Of a DNA stretch of 64,000 nt, positions 44,103-55,131 are shown one piece after another. How positions within the stretch are numbered: the stretch's first letter is position 1; each line of letters begins with the position of its first letter. The notes beneath the pieces were generated by a model. It saw only the letters and a list, made by a program, of their open reading frames with translations. It had not been told where the DNA came from and did no database searches. Where the stretch lies: positions 59,952,080-60,016,079 of the forward strand of contig NC_082694.2 in the NCBI RefSeq assembly GCF_949987515.2, read 5' to 3'. This DNA comes from Delphinus delphis. Its lineage: Eukaryota; Chordata; Mammalia; Artiodactyla; Delphinidae. Both the position numbers and the translations under genes were made by a program.

Positions 44103-44844
44103 CTGAAGGGCCAACACGAAAAGAAATAGACATAGCATGATGTATTCTCATTCCTCATCAACTCCATTCTAGTTCTCTCCTCAATTCTTTGCAAGGACCC
44201 AGCATTCCCAAATAGTTTCCTTAGGCTCTAGAATTTTCTCTCCTTTCTCACTCCACAATTCATCACCAGAGAGGTGCTTCCCTCAGAGCTGATATGTCAA
44301 TAGCTGGCGATGGTTTAATTCTACTAGAGCAGTTGCATTTTATCTGATGCCTGCATATAGAGACAAAACTAACAGGGCAAGTTTAGGTACCACTAGGAGC
44401 CACTGAGGAAGTTCCTTTTGACCAACAGTAGTCATGACCAAAAATACCAGTATCATGTCTTGGAAGCTTAGCTCCTCAGCTTGTATACAACTGAATGACT
44501 CAATACTCTCTGATATTTGAGGACACGTATTCCAGGAACTCTGTCTACATAGATCAAACCTGCCCAAACAGTTGCTCCCATCAACAAAAACCAGTCAAAC
44601 CAGGAAGCTGAGGAAACCGAACAGAAGTTAGCAGCTCTGAGGTAAACTTCGTAGTCAACAATGAACCAGTCAGGATCGGACCAAGATCAGATGTCCAGGA
44701 CTTGGCAGAAGCAGCGGACAGAGCATCACCCCCTTTTCCTGGGAATGCCATCTTCAGTCAGCTTCAGGGACCATACTTATCAATCTTCTTTTGCTTTCCT
44801 TCTTCCCTCATGTGTCTGTGAAAAGTGCTCTTATCTGAAGAGTC
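44103..44844. other. Single-copy stretch
   Basis: About 740 bp, no recognised repeat. I looked here for an upstream exon of the 43756-44102 segments and saw no signal-peptide-like frame with an ATG and a donor. Confidence 0.45.
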
Positions 44845-45120
44845 TATACTAGCCTCCTAGGGCTGCCATGACAAATTACCACAACCCAGTGGCTTAAGTC
44901 AGCAAAACTTTATTTTCTTACAGTTCTGGAGGCCAGAAGTTCAAAATCCAGGTGCCAGCAGGGTTGGCTCCTTTCAGAGGCTCTGAGGAAGAATCCGTTT
45001 CATACCTCTCTCCTAGCTGCTGGAGGCTGTTGGCAGTTCTTGGTGCTCCTTAGCTTAGAGCTGCATTAATTCCGATCTGCACTTTTTGCGGTTATAGGGT
45101 ATGTGCCTTTTGCCTTTTCA
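44845..45120 (-). mobile_element. MaLR LTR fragment, antisense
   Basis: The order actagcctcctagggctgcc, atgacaaattaccacaaccc, ttacagttctggaggccaga, aattccgatctgcac follows the antisense MLT1-type LTR. The left end is intact but the right part is missing or decayed before the SINE at 45247. Confidence 0.78.
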
Positions 45121-45246
45121 TTGTCAGAATATGTTCTCTTTAAAAGTTAGCATGAGTCTGGGCTGCAGAGACCATGACATCCTCCTCTGGTCCCAGGTGC
45201 TTCCAGCAAGGTGCTTGGGCTGCTCCCAATAAAGAATGTGGGTCGA

Positions 45247-45653
45247 GGGCTTCCCTGGTGGCGCAGTGGTTAAGAATCCACCTACCAACGCAGAGGACAT
45301 GGGTTCGAGCCCTGGTCCGGGAAGATCCCACATGCCGCAGAGCAACAAAGCCCGTGTGCCACAACTACTGAGCCTGAGCTCTAGAGCCCGTGTGCCACAA
45401 CTACTGAGCCCGCATGCCACAACTACTGAAGCCCGCACACCTAGAGCGCACGAGCCACAAGTACTGAGCCCGCATGCCACAAGTACTAAAACCCGCGCGC
45501 CTAGAGTCCGTGCTCCACAACAAGAGAAGCCACTGCAATGAGAAGCCCGTGCACCGCAACGAAGAGTAGCCCCCACTCGCCCCAACTAGAGAAAGCCTGC
45601 ATGCGGCAATAAAGGCCCAACGCAGCCAAAAATAAATAAATTAATTTAAAAAA
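45247..45653 (+). mobile_element. Enlarged CHR-1-like SINE, sense
   Basis: A standard head (gggcttccctggtggcgcag, B-box-like gggttcgagccc) and tail (gcagccaaaaataaataaat) bracket a body of ~407 bp, against about 355 bp in the copies at 2622 and 39799. The excess is a ~60-bp tandem duplication of the ccacaa(c/g)tactgagcccgc module, at 45386-45447 and 45448-45507. I see no clear target duplication. Confidence 0.95.
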
Positions 45654-45794
45654 TATTCTGCATTCAGTGGCATCACATTAATAGCTTGAAATCAGTTATG
45701 AGTATTTTCAATATGGAGATTAGCAAACTCTACAAAGCAGGGCTCCCCCCCTCCCCCCAACGCCTCCAGAGAGCACATAACAGCACATCACTGT

Positions 45795-47020
45795 TATGTT
45801 GCTAAATTCAACGGTCAGTTCTCAGTCCTTATCCTACCTGACGTCTGGACATGACAACACAGTTGATCACTCTCTTTGTGAGAGCACTGTCTTCACTCAG
45901 CTTCCAGGAGACCCTACTTCTCAATCTGCTTTGCTCATTCCTTCTCTTTTCTCTGATCTCTTAACATTGAGTGACCCAGGGATTTCAGTCCTGAACCTCT
46001 TCTCTTCCCTTCCCTACCTTCACTCATTCTTTGGTGGTCTCGTTCAGGTTCATGTCTCTAAACTCCATCTGTGTGCTGAGGACTTCAAAATGTATATTAT
46101 TACCAGTTTGGACTTCTCTGAATTACAGTCCTGCATACCAAGTTGCCTATACTGTATCTCTACTTGGATATTTAATAGACATCTCAATTCAATTGAAGCC
46201 CTGAGATTCCCTCCAAAACCTGCTCCATCTACAGCTTTTTTCCATCTCAGTTAATGGCAGCTTCATCCTTGTAGCTGCTCAGGCCAAAACCCTTGAAGTC
46301 ATGTTTGACTGCATTATGTCTTTCACAACCTCACATCTAATCCACCAGCAAATCCTAATGGCTCTGCTTTCAGAATCTGTATATCCGGAATCTGACCACT
46401 TCTCATAACTGACCGTAACCACCCTCCAGGTCTAGATTTCTGCAATATTTTTCTAATTGCTCTCCTGTTTCCACCTTGCCTGCTTACAGTCTCTCAGGGA
46501 GAGTGAAAGTTCCGTTCATTACAATGGGCTACTGGGCCTTACTGAGCTGACGCTTCCAGCCTCTCTGACCTGACCTCATCTCCTACTGACTCACTGCAGG
46601 TGCATGGGCCCCTCCTGGTTTCTACCACACGTCAGGAATGCCTCCACCGTAGGCCTGTGCACTGCTATTCTTTCTGCCCTCCCCGTGAAGTTGCTAAGCT
46701 TGCTCCCTCACCTCTTTCATGAACATTCTCAAGCATCATTTGATTCTTAGTTAGGACTATATTGATCACTGCATTTTGGAAAAAAAAAAACCCAGAAAAA
46801 CAACAGTAACAACAAAAAGCTGGGTCTACCCAGGATACTCTCCATCTCCCATTCCCTGCTTTGTTTTTTCCATTGTGCTTATCATCTTCTAACATTACTG
46901 TATCAGTGACTTATTTATTTCGCTTATGTTTTCTTCTCACTTCTAGAATGTAAACTCCATGAGGGCAGGACTTTTTGTCCATTTTGTTCACTATTGCATC
47001 TCCAGGGCTTACAACAGTCC
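45795..47020 (+). mobile_element. Long LINE-2 copy, sense
   Basis: Sequence order matches the last third of L2: a decayed reverse-transcriptase region with an AFDTVDHS-like block (NTVDHSLCE at ~45860), ttccatctcagttaatggca, cctctctgacctgacctcat and ctcctactgactcact, then the 3' UTR ccattgtgcttatcatcttc, tagaatgtaaactccatgag, ggcaggactttttgtccatt. The 152-codon frame at 45796-46254 is the eroded L2 ORF2, not a host gene. An A-rich interruption lies at 46774-46815. About 1.2 kb is long for an L2 remnant. Confidence 0.88.
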
Positions 47021-47025
47021 TGGTA

Positions 47026-47673
47026 CCGTGGATACTCATTATTCATGATAGCTATGCTCTATAAAGCTGCCACAAATACTGAATGAGCAAATCCTAAATG
47101 ACTGCGTCTAAAAGAAATACAAGCTTAGGTTCCTGTGAACCTCTGGTCACAACATTTTTGCCAACTGATCAAAATATAACCTTGTCTTAGTCTGTTAAAA
47201 GACACCTTACTTAACATGTATCATTGATTCATTAGCATTGTACCCACACCAACAGCACTGTAACTCATGCCCAAACAAAGCTTAAGTAACACAGATATTT
47301 TCTCTGTAAGAGACATCATCGACTTATTGTTCTTAGGAGCACCAGACAGCGCTTCAGCGCTACACTTGGGGGCCATTTTAAAGAGTGAAATCATCAACAA
47401 AAAGTACAAAAATGTGAAAATATGCTCTAAATGGACCTGAAAGGACACTTGTTTACAGTATTAGAGGATGCAAAAAGTGAGGAAGGCAAAGCATTGCCTT
47501 GTTCGACCTCAGCTGTCAATGTGCAAATCAAGTGACTGAAATTTTTCGCTGCTCTGTGCATGTCTATAAATGACTGTGAAAGCAATGTGAATATTGATTT
47601 GGGGGTTACAAATAAATTTTAGTGAGTAGGCAAATTTGCAAATGTAGAATTCATGAATTATGAGGTTTGGCTG
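47026..47673. mobile_element. Old mariner-like DNA transposon with TA duplication
   Basis: The left end ccgtggatactcattattca and the reverse complement of the right end cagccaaacctcataattca share an inverted repeat (ctcat(t/a)attcatga). TA flanks lie at 47024-47025 and 47674-47675. The interior (caacatttttgccaactgat, cagacagcgcttcagcgcta, ttgggggccattttaaagag) is a layout that recurs in mammalian genomes. At 648 bp it cannot encode a transposase and has no long frame, so it is non-autonomous. I cannot name the family. Confidence 0.7.
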
Positions 47674-47675
47674 TA

Positions 47676-48749
47676 TATGCTTAGCATGTATGTTTTTGAG
47701 GGTATAAACTTGACCTTCTGACATCATCAGACATGTGGCCTCTAGAAATCTTGGTTAAAGATCTATAGGGCCTCTACCTGGTGTATTTTGGGTAGCTCCT
47801 TGGAGCTGCATGTCTTAACGTCTTTTCCTATTTTTCTTTAGCCTGGTGTGAAAAGTCCACCAGAGGATTCACTCCCTGGGGATTCAAATCATCCTTGTTA
47901 TATTGAACATATGCTGTCAGGAAGGCCGGGAGAGCTAAGGAAGAGAGAAGAGCAAACAGCACTTCCTCATTTGAACAATAGCATGTGATGGGTAGCAGAC
48001 TGCATTTCCCAAAGATGGCCAGTGTCTCCCATCCCACATATCCTCCCACATTCTCATCAAGACAGAGAGTCTATTTTCTTCTCCCTTGAATCCGAGTGGG
48101 TTGGTGATGATTTAAGCAGTAAAGTAGGTGAAAATGACACTGTTTGACTTCTGGATGATAAAAAGTGATGCACTTTCCTCTTTATTTGTCAGAATATTAG
48201 CTCTTGGAGCCCTGAGTCTGACTACCCTGAGGTCACCATATTGTGAGCAAGCCACCCCATGTGGAGAGGCCATGGAAAAGGGCTTGGCTATCAGTCCTAG
48301 TCGTTGAGTTATTTTAGCTTAGGAACAAGACATGTGAGGGAGGGAGCCAAGAGATGCTTTTAACTCTCAGCCATTGAGTAATTGCCAGTCTTTAAATCTT
48401 TCCAGTTGAAGTTCAAGACATTGTAGAGCAAAGACAGACATTGCTACTGTGTCCTGGTTGAATATACCTAACTCACAGGATCCCTGAGCATGATAAAATG
48501 GTTGTTTTAAGCCGCTATATGTTTGGGGGGGTAGTTTGTTTTACAGTAAGTGACCAGAACAGATGGTTATTAAATTCATTGGTATTGCTAAGCCAGACTT
48601 TGAGAGAAGGGAACACAGGACATGCATATTTTGATTGAGGGCATAGTCTGGTATACTACAATCAACTACAGTTTTGCATACTACAGTTAACTACTAGAAC
48701 TATTCAAGTTGCTGCAAGATTGCTGCTTCTCTCTAGCTTGTAGCATTCA
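47676..48749. other. Single-copy non-coding stretch
   Basis: About 1.1 kb. Sequence at 47995-48300 (gcatttcccaaagatggcca, agtctattttcttctccctt, ggttggtgatgatttaagca) resembles an old interspersed repeat I cannot name. No gene is visible. Confidence 0.45.
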
Positions 48750-49440
48750 TCAACACTTGCTTGATACATTTTTATTGAGCACCTACTATAGGACAATTTT
48801 AAGAACAGGACTTACAGTAATAACAAGAAAGTCTGGTGGGCAAGAAAGATGATAAATCCTATAAAAAACAAACAAACAAACAAACAAATCTTGTCACGTT
48901 GAAGGCCACAGAATCTGGTGGAAGGGAACGTGTGCATGAGATGAGGCTGAAGAGATGAGCAGAAGCAAGATTGTGAAGGGTCTTTAGGCCGTGGGAAGAA
49001 GTTTGAACTCTCCTGAATTCATGGGAAGCCACTGAATGGATGCTGTGACCATCCAACTTTTGATAAAGTACTCTGGACGAACTGGATGAAGCAAGAAAAG
49101 CTAAAAGGAGACTCATCCAGGCAAAAGATGTTAGTGACTTGGAACAGGAAAGTGTCAGAGAGGACAGAAAGAAGTGGCCTGTTTTGAGACTATTTTGGAA
49201 GTAGAATTGACCAAACTTGGGTCGAATGTCTGGGTTGAGAAATAGGTAAGTGGGCATGCCATTTATTGAGGTGGAGAAGATAAGGAGGGGACAAAGATAT
49301 TTTAGAGGGAAGTGCGAGAGAGATTTGTGCATTTCATGTTTACAATGCCCGTGAGACATTCAGGTGGAGATGGACAGTTGTCACTGGGACAAATGATTCT
49401 GGAGCTCAGACCTCAAGCCTGAGATTTGAGATGCTATTAA
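48750..49440 (-). mobile_element. LINE-2 fragment, antisense
   Basis: It starts at the L2 3' end (catttttattgagcacctac), then gattgtgaagggtctttagg, atgggaagccactgaatgga and gccatttattgaggtggaga. The 166-codon minus-strand frame at 48859-49359 is L2 in translation, not a gene. A (AAAC)n tract interrupts it at 48863-48888. Confidence 0.75.
48863..48888. repeat. (AAAC)n microsatellite
   Basis: About five AAAC units within the L2 fragment. Confidence 0.9.
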
Positions 49441-49458
49441 AACCATAGGAATGATCTA

Positions 49459-49630
49459 GAAGGAAGGACAGAAAGAAGAGAAAGAAGAGCAGTGGAGAAG
49501 GAGAAGGAGAAAGAGGAGGAGGAGGTAGAAGAGGAGGAAGAGGAAGGTGAAGCAGAGGAGAAGGCGAAGGAGAAGGCGAAGGAGAGGAGAAGGCAAAGGA
49601 GAGGAGAAGGCGAAGGAGGAGAAGAAGAGG
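49459..49630 (+). repeat. GA-rich purine tract with GAGAAGGC minisatellite
   Basis: About 170 bases nearly all purine on the plus strand. It includes repeated gaggagaaggc(g/a)aagga units (49556-49620) and GAGGAG trinucleotide runs. A 72-codon acidic Glu/Lys frame across it is a by-product of the repeat. Long purine-pyrimidine tracts with mirror symmetry can form triplex (H-DNA). Confidence 0.92.
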
Positions 49631-51790
49631 TCCAAAATTTAGGAGAAGAAGTCTGCCAAGTCTGTTCAGGAAAGCCCTGCCAAGACTTGTCTACCCAGCA
49701 GAGTACATAGAGGCACCATAGAGGGAGCCATCCCCCATCCTTGGACCAAAGTCCACTGTACCGCTTGTTCAGACGCGCCAATACATGCAAGGATGTCATT
49801 CATGCCTCTGGTTCTTTCCTTGTTTATTTGGTTCTTCTGACACCAACCCCAATCTATTTGTTTAGAATTTCCTGATGGTCTGTTGCCTCCAGTTTTGCTT
49901 GATTCTTTGGACCCCCAACTGTTAAGAAGGCATCCTTCCTGCCAGGCCATACATTTGTCCCCAGAGTAGTATTTTTTTAACCCCATCCTTTTGTCTGTAC
50001 TATGCCTTGAGAACTACTGAACCCCCTGACCCGTTCCACTCCTGGGCCTCTGCTAAGTGGGCTATAGAAAAGGAAAGTGAGAAATTGAGGGAAACCATTT
50101 GTTCACCATCAGCCTTTCTTGGAAGTGGGATTAGTTATCCAATCTGTAACAAAGTAGACAATGTTCTATCATATTTAATAATGACTCAGGAAACTACTAA
50201 AATATGGCCACTCCTCCTCAGTCTGCTTGTCCAGTTTTTAATGATCCAGACAGCTTTTTTCCACTTGCCCTGCATACTGAATGTTAGAAAAGCCCAGATC
50301 AAGAGAAAGAACGGGAGACGAAACCGAAATTCACTCAACAACTGTTTCTTGCTCAATTTGTCTACTTTGCACCTTAAAAGTGAATTCTTGTTGTTGCTGC
50401 TGTTCTTGAACAAGAAGACCTGATTCAGGGACTTATGGATGACTAGACCTTTTATTCATCCCTTAGTAACAAGGACGCCAAACTGTCTCTTTTCCACTTT
50501 CTATCCTGAATTTCAGTCTGCGTGATGATAGTACCGAGTGATTAGCCTTTAAGAGAAACAGCCTGATTGTAGCTTGTGACATCATTGATCAACTTTTCTT
50601 CATAAACAGTCTCACTGGACTGGGGGGAAGGCTGGGGAAGGACAAAGGATTCCTCAGGCAAAGACTTTCTGGGAAATTCCCAGAGCAGTCAGTCTAGCTG
50701 AGAAAAACTCCAGGCCAAAGCCACCTGGTGCTAGTTCTAGGTCAATGTTGGGAGTCTGTGTCTGGGACAGGGGCCTGCACAGACCAGGGAGGACTTGTTG
50801 GTCTCGCTAGGCCTCTAAGAGGCTGAAGCGGGCTATGGCTTACCCAGAGGTGTGAGTCCAGGGGAGCTCTGGTCCTTTCCTGGCATCTCAGAGGGAAACA
50901 CCTATTGTTGGTTCAGCTTAGACCCCCACATGAGTCCACTGGGTCAGCTCTGGATCTGACAGGCTCAAGGTGGGGGTGGGGTGGGCAGCTTTGGGAGTAG
51001 GACATGATCAGGACCCTGACCAGGCCAGCTGAGCCCACTTTAGGAAGGTAAGTGGAAAACAATTTATTTTTTTGGTCATTTTTGCCTTGATGTGACACAT
51101 AATGAGGCCAGGCCTTCTGAAGTATATATGGGCCAGGTCATTTGAAAATTCTCTTTTCTATAATTTTTAATCATGACTTGGTACGAGGCAAGATGGTCCA
51201 TTCCTCAGTAGCAAAGGTGGGCAAGAGAAGAGGTTGGAATCCAGCATGAGATTGAATCACTCCAGAGGGGCAGCTGGCTTGGCTCTGAAGGGAAAGGCCA
51301 TTCTGTCTGAGCAGCAGACAGGAGTCTGGTGGGGCTCCCATCAGCTGATATCAGGAAAGGGTTTTGGAGCAGCATGGGCTGCTGCTGGGCTGGGTTAGGG
51401 GACAAGGGAGGACATCATCAGACATGTTCCCCTGAACACTGTTCCCCTGAACAGAAAGGCAGAAGGGTCTCTAGACATCAGACCGAGTACCAGGGCAGGG
51501 CTGCCGTCCTGAAGGGGCTACGGAATAGTTTGGGTTAATGGGCCAGAACAAAAGAATAGGCACCCAGGCAGAGGATAACATGGGTTTAGGGAATGGGAGA
51601 GAATAGCACCACCAATAGTTCATTTAACATGGATTTAATGCACAATCAAGATATTTGTTTACCATCCAGAGTAAATTATCCCAGGCACAGGGAACAGTGA
51701 AGCAGGAATGTTTCTTTTGGTGCCTCCCATGTCTACTTTCATAGACTACATTTAGCTCCCCATTCATCTATCTTACCCCCTCTCTTCCAA
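49631..51790. other. Single-copy non-coding stretch
   Basis: About 2.1 kb. The 138-codon sense frame at 50007-50423 and the 106-codon antisense frame at 49666-49986 show no recognisable domain, and neither has gene context. No repeat is named with confidence. Confidence 0.45.
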
Positions 51791-51846
51791 GACTTTCCCT
51801 CTCCCTTCCTCCTTTCCCTCCCTCTTTCCTTCCTTCCTTCCTTTCT
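51791..51846. repeat. CT-rich / (CCTT)n tract
   Basis: Pyrimidine-rich low-complexity run ending in four CCTT units. Confidence 0.9.
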
Positions 51847-52190
51847 CAAGTGTCTATTGAAGCCCTACTATGTGCCGAGGGTATAGCAGAAAGGTCTCTT
51901 GTGGATCTCTTATTCTATTCAGGTGAGCCGTACTACAAACAAATATATAACCATTAAACATATCAAGTGGTAAAAAAGTGCTATGAAAAAAAAAATAAAG
52001 TAGGATAAGAGTATGAGCACAGTGGCCAGGAGAGACCTGTCTGCCAAGATGACATCTGAGCAAAGCCCCAGATGAAGCAAGGGAGCAAGCCATAGCGATA
52101 TGTGGGCAAGAGCAGGGTGGGCAAAGGCCACGAGGTAGGACAGCATTTGGCTGATCGATCATCAGTCAGGAGGCTTGTGTGGCCGCAGCC
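51847..52190 (-). mobile_element. LINE-2 3' region, antisense
   Basis: The order gtctattgaagccctactat, gtgccgagggtatagcag, aaagtgctatgaaaaaaaaa, agagacctgtctgccaagat, gacatctgagcaaagcccca, gatgaagcaagggagcaagc is a clear antisense L2 3' end. Confidence 0.82.
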
Positions 52191-53418
52191 AAGTCAGGCG
52201 AGGAGAGGCGTGTAGGAGGGGAAGTCAGAGGGGACTCAAAGTCGGTTCTTGTGGTAACAGCTAGCTGTATGCATTCAAGAATCTGTCTTTCCAGGGTCAA
52301 TTCTCTTAGCGGCTTCTTAAATACCGAAGAAATAGCAAAGCGAAAATGAATGAATCTAGAGTGTCCTTTCAAGGTCTGGGGGAAAGTGCTTTAAACCCCA
52401 CCACGGAGATCTGCCTTTCACAGCCTCACTTCCCTTCTCCTCTCTAAGCGTTGTCTGCAGGCTGAGGATGTGGCGGGTGGCAGGGGAAGGGGGACTTCCT
52501 GCAGCAGGAACAGAAAACATCAGACTGTGTTCTCTGGCAGTGGGCCTCCTCCCACCCAGAGGATGTCTCCGGGGAGCGGGGGACGGCTGCCAGGCAGGCG
52601 GGAGACCGGCCAAATGTGGCTTGGGCCCAGCTGCCCCTGCCCTTCTCGTGGTGGGCCTCATCTTCTAGGGGCTCAAAACCTCGCAGCTGTCCACTGGTTA
52701 TTCTTCCTCAAAAAGGCTAAGCCTTGGGATCCTGCAAGCTTTGAAGAAAGTCACAGACTTTTGGTAAACTCATGGCTTCCACTTGCTCTCTGGAACCTTT
52801 CACCTTACATCTGTGGGCTTGAATCACCAAGAGCTTTTCAGCTAAATTCGAATGTTGAAATGAATTACTGACCATTTTGTTTCTCTACTGAGAACAGGGG
52901 AACCAAGGGGCCAAATTGCATTTTAAAAAAATATGCATTTAACATGTGGAAAGAGAGAAAGTTTCTAGTTCCAAACAGCATCAGTTGGCAGTATTTAGTC
53001 AAAAAAGGGATAGAGTTCATGCTTTCTTTTCTGTTTTTTTTTAAAGGACCAAATCCTTGACTGAGAGTTCCATTTTTGTGAGGAATGAGGTCTTTGTGAA
53101 AGGAAAGATCAATTTCTTCCAATTCTTTGCTTCTTTACTAATAAGCTGTCTAAGAACTTACTTCTATTTGTCTTTCTACTTAAATGTGTCTAAGATGACA
53201 AAAATCACATAAGAATCAGGGAGAGAACATCACATGAGGAGCAAGCATTGATTAAAACACCTCAAATCTATCTAGTTTAATAGTCAACAAAGCCAACTTA
53301 CCAACATCTTGTGTTCCAGACTAGCACATCTTGGCCTTACTTGCCCCATGATACCTTTCTGCTCTTTAACATCCACCAGGTCGACTCCATCTAATTCTGG
53401 ATCATCCCTTGCATCTTC
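52191..53418. other. Single-copy stretch with a GC-rich block
   Basis: The block at 52440-52680 is about 63% GC by eye, with roughly eight CpGs in ~240 bp, which is below the usual CpG-island ratio. Overlapping frames on both strands (52356-52871) are a consequence of GC content, and no domain is seen. The rest is AT-rich and featureless. Confidence 0.45.
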
Positions 53419-53435
53419 CCTCACCTTTAGTTTTT

Positions 53436-53765
53436 TTTTTATTTTTTTATTTTATTCATTTATTTTTGGCTGTGTTGGGTCTTCGTTGCTGCGCGTGGGC
53501 TTTCTCTAGTTGCGGTGAGCGGGGGCTACTCTTCGTTGAGGTGCACGGGTTCTCATTGCGGTGGCTTCTCTTGTTGCGGAGCACGGGCTCTAGGCACATG
53601 GGCTTCAGTAGTTGTGGCTCGCGGGCTCTAGAGCACAGGCTCAGTAGTTGTGGCGCACGGGCTTTAGGTGCTCCACAGCACGTGGGATCTTCCCGGACCA
53701 GGGCTGGAACCCGTGTCCCCTGCACTGGCAGGTGGATTCTTAACCACTGTGCCACCAGGGAAGAC
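53436..53765 (-). mobile_element. CHR-1-like SINE, antisense
   Basis: Left T-rich tail, tagttgtggc modules, right head ccaccagggaagac. Near-identical 16-bp target copies cctcacc(t/a)ttagtttt lie at 53419-53434 and 53766-53781. Confidence 0.95.
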
Positions 53766-53781
53766 CCTCACCATTAGTTTT

Positions 53782-54175
53782 TATACCTGGATCATGTACT
53801 GGATTCCCACCTTTAGAAGCTACCACCATCTCTGTAGTAATCATTGACATCAACTCATTCCTGGCTACCAGTCGCGGTTCCATACTTGGTTTAATAATCA
53901 CCTTTGCTTCCCCAGGATTACCCTCTTCAGTATAATCCCAAACCATATCCTGCTCTTAGAAACACTGACCCTGTGCCACCAAGACAACTACAGCCCAGCC
54001 CAGCCAGAGGCTTGACAATATAGGGAGCAATGCCTTGAAACGGAAACTTCTCATGCTTTAAGTAAGACAGTAAAGAACAGGTGAAGACCGGGGCTTGTGA
54101 TCCCCTGGATGGTAGAGCCGTTTTGATGGCTTCTCATGGCTTAGAGGTAGGAAGGTCAAAGTGAGTCACCAGTCT
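53782..54175. other. Single-copy stretch
   Basis: About 390 bp between two antisense SINEs, with no recognised feature. Confidence 0.5.
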
Positions 54176-54186
54176 CAACAATAGAC

Positions 54187-54304
54187 CTTTTTTTTTGGCC
54201 CTGCCACAGGGCTTGTGGGATCTTAGTTCCCTGACCAGGGATTGAATCTGAGGCCACAGCAGTGAAAGTGCTCAGTCCTAACCACTGGACCACCAGGGAA
54301 CTTC
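54187..54304 (-). mobile_element. Very short tRNA-like SINE, antisense
   Basis: Only a T-run, then ggcttgtgggatcttagttc, cctgaccagggattgaatct and the head ccaccagggaacttcc are present (118 bp), so the element is little more than the tRNA-related part with a tail. A perfect 11-bp target duplication, caacaatagac, lies at 54176-54186 and 54305-54315, so this is a complete short insertion, not a decayed long one. Confidence 0.92.
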
Positions 54305-54564
54305 CAACAATAGACATTTTCGATGATGGCTTATAGTTTATCTTCCTGGGACCAAAATATCAATTTTAATATTCCAGTTTCATCTTCAAAGAAGAAGCAA
54401 AGAATTCTTCTTAGAAGCCTAATTGCAATGAACCAATTTACTTCGTTTCTGTGGGACATGATTTTCTTGCTGCCTTACCATTCCCTTCAGCATCCTCCTC
54501 TGCTTAGATAATTTGTTAAACAGGTAGAGACAGACCTAAGCATGATTAGAAAAGAGAAGCATGG

Positions 54565-55089
54565 AAGAGTAATTTTTATTCATTTATTCACTTTAATAAA
54601 TATTTATTAAACACCCACACTATGCTTGACGCTAGAGTTGTAAGAGTGAGAAAAAACAGACACAATTTTTTATTTCATGGAGCTTAAAACTTGGCAGAGG
54701 TATCATACATGAATGAAATAATCATGGAAACTATTGTAAGATTACAACTGCTATAAGCACTACAAATGAGAGATACATTGTGCCAATGTGAACATAGCAG
54801 AGTGACACTTACTTGGTCAAGGGGTTCAAGGAAGGTTTCCTCCAGAAAAGGACAATTGATTTCAGATCTCGAGGAAGAGAAGGAGTTAACCAGGTAATGA
54901 GGAGAGAAAAGAGCATTTCACACAGATGGAAGAGCACAGGCAAAGACCAGAGGCAGGATGAAAGCTAAAGGGCTGAGACAGGACCAGGATGACAGAAAAG
55001 CAGAGAGCGAGGAAAGCATGATAAGATAAGTCAAGAGAGGGCCAGTCCATGTTGATAATTTTTGTTTACATCCTAAGCCTTCTTTTAAG

Positions 55090-55131
<42 letters not shown>

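Noticed and set aside
45124..45585. 153-codon antisense frame, Cys- and Gly-rich, resembling a repeat protein
   Set aside because: It is CHR-1 SINE modules in translation. The apparent repeats are the SINE's nucleotide modules.
45796..46254. 152-codon sense frame considered as a host exon
   Set aside because: It is the eroded L2 ORF2 continuing into L2 3' UTR.
48859..49359. 166-codon antisense frame
   Set aside because: It is the translation of an antisense L2 fragment plus an AAAC microsatellite.
49492..49710. Glu/Lys-rich 72-codon frame
   Set aside because: It arises from the GA-rich minisatellite.
52356..52871. GC-rich block considered as a CpG island with first exon
   Set aside because: CpG count is well below expectation for its GC content, and frames on both strands show no domain.
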